Of a stretch of DNA of 64,000 nt, positions 45,038-54,511 are shown piece by piece. The position numbers and the translations under genes were made by a program. The stretch is from DATJGS01 sp035494735 (GTDB taxonomy: Bacteria > Eisenbacteria > RBG-16-71-46): assembly GCA_035494735.1 (NCBI GenBank), contig DATJGS010000023.1, forward strand, positions 62,001 through 126,000, in the 5' to 3' direction. The notes under the pieces were generated by a model. The model ran no database searches. It was not told where the DNA came from and worked only from the letters and a program-made list of their open reading frames with translations. Every line of letters begins with the position of its first letter. Position 1 is the stretch's first letter.

Positions 45038-45067
45038 CACCATCGACCGAGGGTTCCGGGTCTCCAC

Positions 45068-48000
45068 TTGCGCGGCCACGGCTATCTCCGACTCTTCCTG
45101 CTGAGCCTCGGTGTGGCGGCGCTGCCCGTGCACGCCGCCGAGATCACGGGCGCCCAAAGGCTGATCGGAGCCCGCGCCGCCGCCACGCTCGCGGCGCGCG
45201 GCCGCGCGTCGGACGCGCGCGTCGCTCCGCCGCAAGTCGAGCGCCACCTCGCGGACCTCGATCGCCGCTGGCGTTCGTTCCCGGATCAGTTGAGCCGCGG
45301 CAACTTCAACTGGTCCCGCGCCGCGCATCGCCGCGCGGGCTGGAAGGCGCCGCTCGGCGCGAGAGCGGCCGGCCGCGCGGGCGCGGCGAACGCCGCGATC
45401 CTGCCGGCCGACACGCTGCATGTCGCGATCCTGCGCATCGACTTCCTTACCGATCGGGACGACGCGGCTTCGACCGGCGACGGGCACTTCGACCTGAGCG
45501 GCCCCGACACGACGCTGGCGCCGATCGATCGCGCGCCGCACAACCGCTCGTTTTATCAGGCCCACGCCGAGGCCCTGAAGCGCTACCACGAGGCCCAGTC
45601 GTACGGGCGCACGATCGTCGTGCCCGAGGTGTGGCCGCGCACCCCCAATGGCGCGTATCACGTCAGCGACATGGCGGACTTCGGGCCGTGGTATTTCAGT
45701 CCCGACATCTATCCCGCTGCCGTGCACATGTTCCAGACGTTCCTGTCGGCGGCCGATTCGCAGTCGAAGGCGCTCGGCGACCGCATCCCCTGGGACAAGA
45801 TCGATCGCGTCGTGCTGATCCACGCCGGCAGCGACCTGCAGAGCGACGTGCGCCAGGACACGCACGAGGACATCCCGTCGTTCACGCTCGGCGTCGCGGA
45901 CAGCGAGATCGTGTACATGCGCGACGTCGTGACGCCCGGGGATTCGATCGGCGTGAGCCTCGCGTCGTTCATCCCCGAGACCGCGAACCAGGACGGCTTC
46001 TTCGGCGCCATCAACGGCGTGCTCGCGCACGAGTGCGGCCACCTGTTCTACGGCTTCTTCGACGTGTACAACATCGAGACGGGCTTTCCGGTCGTCGGCG
46101 ACTGGAGCCTGATGGACAGCGGCAACCTGGTCGGCTCGCTCGTCGAACTCAGCGACGGCTCGGAGATCTACGCGACCGGTTTCCTGCCGCCCAGCATCGA
46201 TCCGTTCCAGCGCCAGTTCACGAGCGACCTCCTCGTGCCGAGGGAGGCGAGCTACGGCGACACGATGACGATCCTGAACAGCGAGCGGAATCCTGACGTG
46301 CGCCGCGTCACGCTCTCGGGCGACGAGCACCTGCTGCTCGAGAACCGGCAGAGTTCGTCGGGCACCGTGGAGTTCGATCAGGATTCCCTGACCCGCGTCG
46401 TGCTCGGCCCCAGTCTCCCCGACAAGTTCGAATACGACGCGTTGCTGCCGGGCGGAGGGCTGCTCGTGTGGCACGTCGACGAGAGCGTGATCCCGTTCGA
46501 GTTCGCGTTCCCGCTGGACACGTCGCTGCGCGTGAATCCCGACTTCGGACTGAACACGAATCCGAACCGGCTCGGCTTGTCGGTCGTGGAAGCCGACGGC
46601 CTGGGCGATCTGGGCGACCCCGGATCGCCGTACCTGTTCGGCTCCAAGTACGATCCGTTCTTCGTCGGCAACAACACCGTGCTCTCCGACACGACGCATC
46701 CGAACCTCGTCACGCACACCGGCACGCTGCCGCACCTGCGCCTCGACATCCTGGATCCGCCGGGCGCCGCGATGCGCGTGTGGGCGCGGCGCAACTGGCA
46801 GTTGCCCGGCTGGCCCGTGCGCGCCGAGTTCCCGACGACCGGGCCCGTGCTGCTCGCGGTCGACGCCGACGGCGATCGCAACCTGGAAGTGTGCTGGGCC
46901 GGCGGCGACGAGCATGGCGCGGACAGCACCGGCATCTTCTGCGTGCGCATGAACGGCCAGGGCCTGTTCGGTCCCGACTTCGAATTCGCACAGCTCGACA
47001 CCCGCCCCAATCCCATCATGGCCGCGCTGCCGACGGGCGAATACGGCGGCGACGGCCTGCCGTCGCTGGGCCCGTCGCTGTTCGCGATCACGACGATGCC
47101 GAGCGGTCCGGACACGCTGAGCCCGGGCGGCCGCGTGTGGCTCATCGACCACTTCGGCAGCCCGCCGGTCGGCTGGCCGGCGCATCTGCCGGCGCTCGTC
47201 ACCACGCCGCCGGTCATCGCCGGCGTCTATCCCAACGCGTATGTGTTCGTGGGCTGCGCGGACGGCAAGGTGTACGGGCTCGATCTCGCCGCGAACATCG
47301 TCTTCACGTCCGCGGCCCTGCCCGGCCCGATCGCCGGGCGTCTCGCGGTGCGCGGCTTCGTCACGCCGAACGGCGCGGAGGGCCAGATCGCGGCCGGCGA
47401 CGCGCTCGGCGACGTGGCCGCGTTCCAGGGCTGCGTCGGGCTGTGCGTCGGGACCATCCCGCCGACATGGGTGACCCGCGTCGGCGGCAGCGGCTTCGAT
47501 CCCGACTTCGTGTGGCTGGACTTCAACGGCTCGAGCGCGGGCGGCGCCGCCGGGCTGTCGTGCGCCAGCGGCGCTCCGCAGCTCGTGGCCCACGATGCGG
47601 ACCGGCTGTGGGCGTTCTGCGCCGAGGGCACGGCGATCGGTGGGTGGGGCCACGCCGCGCCCGACACGCTCGTCGCGGCGTTGGGCGCCGCAGACGCCGA
47701 CGGCGACGGCCAGCCCGAGGTGCTGATCCAGACGATCGACTCGCGCGTCGGCTTCGTGAACGCCGACGGCTATCCGTCTCCGGGCTGGCCGCGGCGTACG
47801 ACGCCCGAGCACTTCCCGAGCGGCGGCTCGCCGCTCGCGCTCGACGTGAATGGTGACGGTCACGCCGAGATCCTGGCGATGAACGCGAGCGGCATGCTGT
47901 CGGCGCTCGGCTCGGACGGCCGGCAGGCCCCGGGCTTCCCGCTGGGCACAGGCGTGGGCGCGATGGGCGCTCCGGTGATCGCCGATCTCAATCGCGACGG

Positions 48001-48451
48001 CGCGCTCGAGGTGATCGCGCCCGACCACCTCGGCGACTTGTTCGCGTACAGCCTGCCCACGCCGTCGTTCGACCCCGTCGTGTCGTCGTGGCCGATGCTG
48101 GGCGGCGATCCCGGCCGCACGTCGTGGCTGCCCGCGTCGCGCACCACGCTCGCGGCCGCGCCGTCGCCCGGCCCGCTCGAGAAGGGCTCGCTCAAGGTGT
48201 ATCCGAATCCGGCGCGGCGCCAGCCGGTGTCGTTCGCGTACAAGCTCAGCGAACCGGCGCGCGTCGACTTCCACATCCTCGACACCTCGGGACACGAGGT
48301 CGCGAGCTTCACCCGCGACGGCCGGCAGTCCGACAACACCGAGATCTGGGATCCGGGACGTCTGCCGGCCGGGCTGTACCTGGCGCGCATCCACTTCCTG
48401 GCGTCCGGCCGCGAGCACACCGAGCTGCGCCAGGTGGCGCTCCTCCGATGA
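45068..48451 (+). CDS. M6 family (immune inhibitor A-like) metalloprotease with T9SS-type C-terminal domain
   Basis: A 1127-residue exported zinc protease starting at a TTG (45068). Signal peptide residues about 1-23. The M6 domain contains the zinc motif HECGH (His321, Glu322, His325) in VLAHECGHLFYGFFDVYN, followed by WSLMDSGN. Downstream are VCBS/FG-GAP-like repeats (ADADGDGQPEVLIQ, LDVNGDGHAEILAMN). The C-terminal domain begins SLKVYPNPARRQPV and ends LPAGLYLARI, the classic type A sorting domain pattern. It is a likely type IX cargo protease. Its stop overlaps the next ATG by 4 bp, tying it to the envelope genes downstream. Confidence 0.88.
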   Translation: MRGHGYLRLFLLSLGVAALPVHAAEITGAQRLIGARAAATLAARGRASDARVAPPQVERHLADLDRRWRSFPDQLSRGNFNWSRAAHRRAGWKAPLGARAAGRAGAANAAILPADTLHVAILRIDFLTDRDDAASTGDGHFDLSGPDTTLAPIDRAPHNRSFYQAHAEALKRYHEAQSYGRTIVVPEVWPRTPNGAYHVSDMADFGPWYFSPDIYPAAVHMFQTFLSAADSQSKALGDRIPWDKIDRVVLIHAGSDLQSDVRQDTHEDIPSFTLGVADSEIVYMRDVVTPGDSIGVSLASFIPETANQDGFFGAINGVLAHECGHLFYGFFDVYNIETGFPVVGDWSLMDSGNLVGSLVELSDGSEIYATGFLPPSIDPFQRQFTSDLLVPREASYGDTMTILNSERNPDVRRVTLSGDEHLLLENRQSSSGTVEFDQDSLTRVVLGPSLPDKFEYDALLPGGGLLVWHVDESVIPFEFAFPLDTSLRVNPDFGLNTNPNRLGLSVVEADGLGDLGDPGSPYLFGSKYDPFFVGNNTVLSDTTHPNLVTHTGTLPHLRLDILDPPGAAMRVWARRNWQLPGWPVRAEFPTTGPVLLAVDADGDRNLEVCWAGGDEHGADSTGIFCVRMNGQGLFGPDFEFAQLDTRPNPIMAALPTGEYGGDGLPSLGPSLFAITTMPSGPDTLSPGGRVWLIDHFGSPPVGWPAHLPALVTTPPVIAGVYPNAYVFVGCADGKVYGLDLAANIVFTSAALPGPIAGRLAVRGFVTPNGAEGQIAAGDALGDVAAFQGCVGLCVGTIPPTWVTRVGGSGFDPDFVWLDFNGSSAGGAAGLSCASGAPQLVAHDADRLWAFCAEGTAIGGWGHAAPDTLVAALGAADADGDGQPEVLIQTIDSRVGFVNADGYPSPGWPRRTTPEHFPSGGSPLALDVNGDGHAEILAMNASGMLSALGSDGRQAPGFPLGTGVGAMGAPVIADLNRDGALEVIAPDHLGDLFAYSLPTPSFDPVVSSWPMLGGDPGRTSWLPASRTTLAAAPSPGPLEKGSLKVYPNPARRQPVSFAYKLSEPARVDFHILDTSGHEVASFTRDGRQSDNTEIWDPGRLPAGLYLARIHFLASGREHTELRQVALLR

Positions 48452-49248
48452 GCGCGCGCCGCGGCTTCGCGTGCGTCCTCGCCGCGTGGGCGGGCGTCGT
48501 CGCCTGCGCGTGCGCGGCGCGCGGCGCCGTGCTCGACGGTTCGCCGCTCGCGCTGTCGCTGATGGGCAGCGGACCGCGGCCCGAACTCGTGTTCGCGCAG
48601 CGCAGCATCGTGCGCTCGTGGGGCCTGTCGGAGGACACGCTCTACCACGAGGTCGAGATCCCGGACTGGAAGTCGGAGAACGGCGCGCTCGCGCTGTCCG
48701 CGGTCGTGCCCGGCGCCGGCCAGGTGTACGCCGGCCAGCGCACGGGTCTGCTGTTCACGCTCGCCGAGGCCACGCTCGCGTTCGAGGGCTGGTACAACCG
48801 CCGGCGGGGACGGGACGTGAGGGACGAGGCGATGCGCTGGGCGGGATCGCCGGACGACTCCACGTCGCACTTCTCGTTCGCGACGTACGAGCAACGCACG
48901 GGCCTGAGCGCGGACGCGCTGCGCGCGATCTACGTCTCGGACCGCGCGCTGTTCTACTACCTGATCGCGCGCGACGACGCGTGGAGCGAAGGCTGGTCCG
49001 ACGCCAACTCGGGCGGCGTCCAGCGCGCGCGCTTCATCGGCATCCGCGACGACTCCGAGGCGCACTTCCGCCGCTCCCGCGAATTCACCGGACTGCTGTG
49101 GGTGAACCACGTGGCCGCCGCGCTGGACGCGGTGCGCGCGGCGCGCACGCACAACCTGCCGCTGCGCGAGAACCTCAAGCTGCAGCTGAAGAGCAGCTGG
49201 GTGCCCGGGCACGTCGGACTGCGCGCGTCGCTGGAAGGGAGATTCTGA
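48448..49248 (+). CDS. Exported DUF5683-like membrane-associated protein (first of two)
   Basis: A 266-residue protein with a signal peptide (residues 1-27, AARGA). The core has the P-G-x-GQ motif (SAVVPGAGQVYAGQRTGLLFTL, residues about 81-102) that marks DUF5683-like proteins, followed by a conserved SREFTGLLWVNHVAAALDAVRA helix near residue 215. The ATG overlaps the M6 stop. The function of this family is unknown, but members often sit in envelope or secretion clusters. It is related in motif, not in detail, to the next gene. Confidence 0.68.
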   Translation: MSARRGFACVLAAWAGVVACACAARGAVLDGSPLALSLMGSGPRPELVFAQRSIVRSWGLSEDTLYHEVEIPDWKSENGALALSAVVPGAGQVYAGQRTGLLFTLAEATLAFEGWYNRRRGRDVRDEAMRWAGSPDDSTSHFSFATYEQRTGLSADALRAIYVSDRALFYYLIARDDAWSEGWSDANSGGVQRARFIGIRDDSEAHFRRSREFTGLLWVNHVAAALDAVRAARTHNLPLRENLKLQLKSSWVPGHVGLRASLEGRF

Positions 49249-50171
49249 TGAGTCGCTGGGCGGCGCTGACGGGCCTGGTCGTGACGTGCGTGGCATGCGC
49301 GGCGGGAGCGCGGGCCGGCGTTTCCGGCGTTTCCGGCGCCGCCCAGACGCCCGAGAGCGTGCTGCGCCTCGTCCCGGGCGCGGCGGCCGCGCCGTGGCTG
49401 AGCGACGGGGCCGACGCCGCGCCGTCGCGCGCCGACGCCGCACCGGCGCCGACGGCGGGCGACCTGTCGGCCGCCCTCGTGCTCGATCCGCACCCGGTCA
49501 CGCTGGCCGCGCGCACGCATGCGCCGAAGCCCGCGCGGATTCGCACCGCGCCCGTGCTCAATCCGCAGCGCGGGCGCGTGCTGCTCCGCTCGCTCACGTT
49601 TCCGGGATGGGGCCAGGCCACGCTCGGGCACCGTCACGCCGCCGCCGTGTTCGCGCTGGCCGAGGCCTCGGTGTGGACCTCGTTCACCGCGTTCCGCGTG
49701 CAGGAGCAGTTGCGCACGGACGCGTACATCCGCACGGCCCGCCTGGCGGCCGGCATCGATCTCAGCGGTCGCGACGAGGACATCCGGCGCATCGTCGGCG
49801 CGTACGCGAGCAGTGACGAGTACAACCAGCTCGTCGTCTATCGCGATGCGGCGAATCTCTACTACAACGATCCCGTCGCGTACCGCCAGTACATCGCCGA
49901 CCATCAGTTGACCGGCCGGAACACCTGGGACTGGGCCAGCGAGGACGATTTCCGCCGCTACCGCGGCCAGCGCAAGGACGCGCAGCGCGCCGCCCTGCGC
50001 TCCAACACGGCGCTCGCGCTCGCGTTCATCAATCGGCTGGTCAGCACGGTGCACGCGATGCGTGAATCGAACCATCCGATCGAGACGAAGCACGCGTGGA
50101 ACCTCGAATGCGTCCCGGTGCCGGGCGACGACGCCACGGCCTTCCACGTCGGGGTGCGCACGCGCTTCTAG
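49248..50171 (+). CDS. Exported DUF5683-like membrane-associated protein (second of two)
   Basis: A 307-residue protein with a signal peptide (residues 1-23) and an Ala/Pro-rich segment. The DUF5683-like core includes LLRSLTFPGWGQATLGHRHAA (residues about 108-128), a hydrophobic helix, and a long charged region with RDAANLYYNDP and ALALAFINRLVSTVHA. It ends in an aromatic (RTRF) and may span or associate with the outer membrane. Its ATG overlaps the upstream stop by one base, after AAGGGAG. Two such proteins in a row suggest a heteromeric envelope complex. Confidence 0.68.
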   Translation: MSRWAALTGLVVTCVACAAGARAGVSGVSGAAQTPESVLRLVPGAAAAPWLSDGADAAPSRADAAPAPTAGDLSAALVLDPHPVTLAARTHAPKPARIRTAPVLNPQRGRVLLRSLTFPGWGQATLGHRHAAAVFALAEASVWTSFTAFRVQEQLRTDAYIRTARLAAGIDLSGRDEDIRRIVGAYASSDEYNQLVVYRDAANLYYNDPVAYRQYIADHQLTGRNTWDWASEDDFRRYRGQRKDAQRAALRSNTALALAFINRLVSTVHAMRESNHPIETKHAWNLECVPVPGDDATAFHVGVRTRF

Positions 50172-50190
50172 AGGGTCAAGGAGGTTCGCG

Positions 50191-51156
50191 GTGCTCGTGC
50201 TGTTGACGGTCGCGCTGGCCGCCGCGTGGGCCGCGCCCGCCGCGGGTCGCGACTCGACGGCGGCGCGGCCGGACAGCGCCGTGGTCGCAGCCCTGCCGTT
50301 CCGCCTCGCGCTGCGCGACACGGCCGCGATCAGTCGGCCGAACGGCGCCGAACTGGGCGAGCCGTCCGGCCTCGTCGTCGACGCGTTCGGCCGGTTGTTC
50401 GTGTGCGACGCCGCGCTCAATCGCGTGCAGCGTTACGACGGGCAGGGTCGCTGGCTCGGCAGCTCGGGCACGCTGGGCAACGACCCCACGCAGCTGCGCC
50501 GACCGGGCGGGCTGGGATTGCTCGGTGCGCTGCGTCTCGCCGTGCTCGATTGCGAGAACCGCCGCGTCGTCGCGTACGACCTGTTCGGCAAGCTCGATGG
50601 CGTGTGGGCCGACTTCACGACACGGGATCTCGAGGACGCGATCGGGCGCGTCGACCCCATCGCGCTCGCCTCGGATCGCGGCGGCGCCGTCGTCGTGGCC
50701 GATCGCGAGCGCGACCGGCTGCTCGCATTCGACTTCTCGGGGCGCTTCCAGCGCGAGATCGGCGGCTACGGCGCCCGTCCCGGATCCTTTCGCGGCCTGG
50801 CCGGCGTCGCGTTCGCGCCCCACGGCGAGCTGGTGACGGCCGAGCGCGTGGGCGCACGCGTCCAGCGGCTCGACGCCGGCGGCCGTGTCGTTGCCAGCTG
50901 GCCGCTGCACGTCGGCCCCGGGCGCGGCGCGCTCGCGATCGCGGTCGACGACTCGTCGCGCATCGCGATCGCGGACGAGCAGAGCGGTCGCGTCACGGTG
51001 TTCGATCGCACCGGGCGCGTGCTGGCCGAGCGCGACGACTTCGCGGCGCCGCGCGCCCTCGCGTTCGGTCCGGACGGCGCGTTGCTCGTCGCCGAAGCGG
51101 GCGCGGCGCGCGTGCGGCGCTTCACGCTCGAGCCGGCCGCCGCGGGCCGGGACTAG
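50191..51156 (+). CDS. Exported NHL/beta-propeller-repeat protein
   Basis: The GTG at 50191 is fixed by AAGGAGG six bases upstream. The 321-residue product has a signal peptide (residues 1-19). The remainder is built of NHL-like units: EPSGLVVDAFGRLFVCDAAL, NRVQRYDGQGRWLG, DRLLAFDFSGRF, GRVTVFDRTGRVLAE and ALAFGPDGALLVAEAGAARV. About six blades are recognisable. Such propellers usually act as binding scaffolds in the periplasm or at the surface. It is followed by a 4 bp gap and the large barrel candidate, so it may dock to that protein. Confidence 0.78.
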   Translation: MLVLLTVALAAAWAAPAAGRDSTAARPDSAVVAALPFRLALRDTAAISRPNGAELGEPSGLVVDAFGRLFVCDAALNRVQRYDGQGRWLGSSGTLGNDPTQLRRPGGLGLLGALRLAVLDCENRRVVAYDLFGKLDGVWADFTTRDLEDAIGRVDPIALASDRGGAVVVADRERDRLLAFDFSGRFQREIGGYGARPGSFRGLAGVAFAPHGELVTAERVGARVQRLDAGGRVVASWPLHVGPGRGALAIAVDDSSRIAIADEQSGRVTVFDRTGRVLAERDDFAAPRALAFGPDGALLVAEAGAARVRRFTLEPAAAGRD

Positions 51157-51160
51157 CCCC

Positions 51161-54100
51161 GTGCCGCGTCCCGGCGGCTGCGCGTGCGTGCTGGCGCTGG
51201 CGGTCGTGCTCGGCGGAACGCCGCGCGCGGCACGCGCCGATGCGGTTGCGGTCGAGCCCGGCTGCGGCGTGATGACGCTCGCGCTGCGCCCCGGCGTCGG
51301 CGGCTACACGCTGCCGCACGCGTTCCTCAGGGCGGGCACGGACTCGGCGTGGACGCACGAAGGCCGGTGGCAGGCCGGCATCGACTACGCGCTGGACCCG
51401 GTGCGTGGCGAGCTGCGCGTGCTGCGCACCCTGGCCGCCCCGGAGTCGCTGTGGATCTCCGCGTGCTGGCTGCTGCACCCGCCGCCGCTCGAGTACCGCA
51501 TGCAGAGCTACCGCCCGCTGGCGGCGCGCGACACGACGCCGGCGCCGGCAGGGCCCGTGCCCGGGACGCGCCCCATCACCGCGCGGACGCCGGGCGTGGC
51601 GCCGAGCGGCACGTCCCTGAACCTGACCGGCAACAAGACCATCGCCGTCGACTTCGGCTCGTCGCAGGACGCGTTCCTGCGCCAGTCGCTGGATCTCGCG
51701 CTGAGCGGCACGTTGGCTCCGGGCGTGCAGCTGACCGGAGTGCTCAGCGACCGCAACACGCCGCTGTCGACGACGGGCGCGACGCAGGACCTGCAGGCCT
51801 TGGATCGCGTGCTGCTCGAGCTGACCGCGCCGCACGGCGGCGCGACGCTGGGCGATCTCACGCTGAAGAGCGACGAGGGCGAGTTCGCGCGCGTCGAGCG
51901 CCGCCTGCAGGGCATGAGCGGCCACGTCGACGCCGGCGACTTCCGCGCCGAAGCCGCGGCGGCGAGCGCACAGGGCGAATACCGGCGCGTGCAGTTCTTC
52001 GGCATCGACGGCCAGCAGGGCCCGTACACGCTGACCGACCGCGACGGCAACGCCGGCGTCTCGGTCGTGGCCGGCAGCGAAATCGTGACGCTGGACGGCG
52101 AGCGGCTGACGCGCGGCGAAGCCGCCGACTACGCGATGGACTACGAACGCGCGCGACTCAGCTTCACGAACCGGCATCTCATCACGTCGGCGTCGCGCAT
52201 CACGGTCGACTACCAGTTCACGGTGAACCGCTATCGGCGCAACTTCGCGGAGGCCGGCACCGGCTGGGGTACGGGCGCGACGCGCGGCTGGTTGAAGGTG
52301 CTGCACGAAGGCGACGACCGCGCGCGCCCCCTCGACCAGACGTTCGACCAGGTCGACCGCGACGCGCTGGCCGCGGCCGGCGACTCCGCGGCGAAAGCAG
52401 TCGGTCCCGGCGTGACGCCGGGCGGCGGCGACTACGACACGGTGCGCGTCAACCCGACGACACTCGTCTTCGCGTTCGCCGGCGTCGATTCCGGGCAGTT
52501 CGCCGTGCGCTTCGCGCCGGTGGCGGCGGGACAGGGCGACTATGCGGATTCCGCGCTCGTCGACGGGCGCACGACGTATCGCTGGGTGGGGCCCGGTGCG
52601 GGCAGCTTTCGCGTCGGGCGCGCGCTGCCGCTTCCCGAGTCACACGAGTTGTGGTCGGCGGGCGGCTCCGTGCGCATGGGCGTGGTGACGGCCGAACTCG
52701 AGGGCGCGCTGTCCGCGCTCGATCGCAACACGTTCTCGAGCCTCGACGACCGCGACAACACGGGAGCGGCGGGGCGCGCCCGGGTTCGCGCGGAAGGCCA
52801 CGCGCCGTTGGGCCTGGGCGGCACGACGTCGCTCGAGGTCAACGCACGCGACGTCGACCGACGCTTCACGCCCTTCACCCGGCTCGAGCGTCCGTTCGAA
52901 CAGGATGCGTGGGGGCTGCCGATCGCCGCCGATCTCGAGCACCAGCGCCGCGTCGACGCCGCCGCGCGCTGGCGGCCCGCGTTCGGCGGCGACCTGCGCC
53001 TGGATGGCGGACGGCTGTCCACGTTCGACAACCTGACGTCGCTGCGGCGCAGCGGCGAGTGGGCGCGCGACGGTTTCGTCACGACGCACGCATTGTGGGA
53101 GCGGGCCGACGTGACGCGTCTCGGAGCGGGCGCCGGCGGGCGCGACCACTGGCGCGCCGAACTGAAATTGAAGCCGCGCTGGCTGGAGCCGGGCGTGCAC
53201 GCGGAGATGGACCGGCACCTGACGCCCGACACCGCGCGCGTCGGCGACCGCTTCCGCCTCGCCGGCGCCGATCTGGCGACGGGCCGCGCGGTGTCGTGGC
53301 GCGTGTCGGGCGGCGTCGACGTGCGGCGCGACGCGCGCGCCGCGGCGGGCGGGTACGTCGACCAGTCCGAGTCGCGCAGCGTGCGCGTGTCGCTGGACAC
53401 GCCGGCCGCCGGCGCGTTCGGCGCGACGCTGCTCGCCCAACGCCGTGACGTGCTCCCGCTCGCCGATCCGACGCGCAGCCGCAGCGATCTGGCGAGCCTC
53501 AACCTGCGGGCCGACGACACGCGCCGTCGCGTGCACGGGCAATATCATCTCGAAGTCACGAGCGAGGGCGACAACCGGCGCGTGCGCACGCTGACGTTCG
53601 TCGGCGCGGGCCGCGGCGCGTACGACGCGCTTGGCAATTTCGTCGGCGTCGGCGACTACGACCTGGTGGTCACGATCGACACCGCGCTCGAGCGCCTGGC
53701 GCGCGCCGCGAGCAGCGCGCACGCGACGTGGGACTTCGGCCGCTCGGACATCTGGCGCGGCTCGCGGATCGAGGGCACGTTCGAGACCGAGACGCGGCGG
53801 CGCGGCGCGCTCGAAGCGCGCGATCCGATCATCGCGCCGGGCGCGACGCTCAACGACCCGAACCTGGCGGGTGGGACGGTCCTGCAGCGCGTCGAGTCGG
53901 AACTCGCGCCGGGATCGCACGCGGCGGCGTTCCGCGTGCGCCTCGAGCGCCGCGTCACCGCGGATCGCTCGTTTGGAAACTTCGCGCAGACGACGGACGA
54001 TCGGCAGGGCAGCGCCCGCTGGCGCGCGCGGCCCGGCCCGCTCGTCACGACCGAGGTGGAGGCGGACGTGCGCCGCCAGGAGGCGGCGCAGGCGGTGGCC

Positions 54101-54511
54101 GGCGGCGCGACGTTCTCGCGTACGCTGGAAAACCTGGGCGGAACAGGCAACTTGGTCTACACGCCGGACGCGCGGCTGCGCGCCGCGGCCGCGCTGGAAG
54201 TGACGTTCAGCCGGCCGGCCGGCTCCGACGAGCGCACGCGCACGGTGCGCCTCGGCCCCGATCTCGGGGTCGCGCTCGGCGCGAAGGGGCGGGCCCAGCT
54301 CGCGCTGCGCCGCGCGTTCATCTCGGGACCGCCGGTCGTGTCGCTGCTGCCGACGGCGGACCCGGCCGGCCCGGCGCGGTGGGACGCGTCCGCGAACGTG
54401 GACTATCGGGTGCGCGAGACGACCACACTGGGCGTCTCGCTCAACATGCGTGATCGCACGACCGGTGGCACCCAGTACACCGGGCGCGCCGAACTGAGGG
54501 CGTTCTTCTGA
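51161..54511 (+). CDS. Large outer-membrane beta-barrel protein of unknown family
   Basis: A 1116-residue exported protein starting at a GTG, with a signal-like start (CVLALAVVLGGTPRAARA). From residue about 150 on it is a long series of amphipathic beta strands: NLTGNKTIAVDFGSSQDAF, LALSGTLAPGVQLTGVLSDRN, ITVDYQFTVNRYRRNFAE, then many strands with alternating residues. It ends RAELRAFF, the C-terminal aromatic of outer-membrane barrels. The DRNTP and GDLTLKSDEGEF segments are Gly/Asp-rich loops. I do not recognise a named family. Its size and position next to PorU/PorV and Omp85 genes recall the SprA translocon region, but it is half the size of SprA and this is a guess. Its stop overlaps the next ATG by one base. 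Confidence 0.7.
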   Translation: MPRPGGCACVLALAVVLGGTPRAARADAVAVEPGCGVMTLALRPGVGGYTLPHAFLRAGTDSAWTHEGRWQAGIDYALDPVRGELRVLRTLAAPESLWISACWLLHPPPLEYRMQSYRPLAARDTTPAPAGPVPGTRPITARTPGVAPSGTSLNLTGNKTIAVDFGSSQDAFLRQSLDLALSGTLAPGVQLTGVLSDRNTPLSTTGATQDLQALDRVLLELTAPHGGATLGDLTLKSDEGEFARVERRLQGMSGHVDAGDFRAEAAAASAQGEYRRVQFFGIDGQQGPYTLTDRDGNAGVSVVAGSEIVTLDGERLTRGEAADYAMDYERARLSFTNRHLITSASRITVDYQFTVNRYRRNFAEAGTGWGTGATRGWLKVLHEGDDRARPLDQTFDQVDRDALAAAGDSAAKAVGPGVTPGGGDYDTVRVNPTTLVFAFAGVDSGQFAVRFAPVAAGQGDYADSALVDGRTTYRWVGPGAGSFRVGRALPLPESHELWSAGGSVRMGVVTAELEGALSALDRNTFSSLDDRDNTGAAGRARVRAEGHAPLGLGGTTSLEVNARDVDRRFTPFTRLERPFEQDAWGLPIAADLEHQRRVDAAARWRPAFGGDLRLDGGRLSTFDNLTSLRRSGEWARDGFVTTHALWERADVTRLGAGAGGRDHWRAELKLKPRWLEPGVHAEMDRHLTPDTARVGDRFRLAGADLATGRAVSWRVSGGVDVRRDARAAAGGYVDQSESRSVRVSLDTPAAGAFGATLLAQRRDVLPLADPTRSRSDLASLNLRADDTRRRVHGQYHLEVTSEGDNRRVRTLTFVGAGRGAYDALGNFVGVGDYDLVVTIDTALERLARAASSAHATWDFGRSDIWRGSRIEGTFETETRRRGALEARDPIIAPGATLNDPNLAGGTVLQRVESELAPGSHAAAFRVRLERRVTADRSFGNFAQTTDDRQGSARWRARPGPLVTTEVEADVRRQEAAQAVAGGATFSRTLENLGGTGNLVYTPDARLRAAAALEVTFSRPAGSDERTRTVRLGPDLGVALGAKGRAQLALRRAFISGPPVVSLLPTADPAGPARWDASANVDYRVRETTTLGVSLNMRDRTTGGTQYTGRAELRAFF

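Noticed and set aside
44030..48418. A 1462-codon open frame on the minus strand
   Set aside because: It is antisense to the M6 protease and PorV genes, is rich in Arg, Val and Asp of the kind high-GC shadows give, and has no domain.
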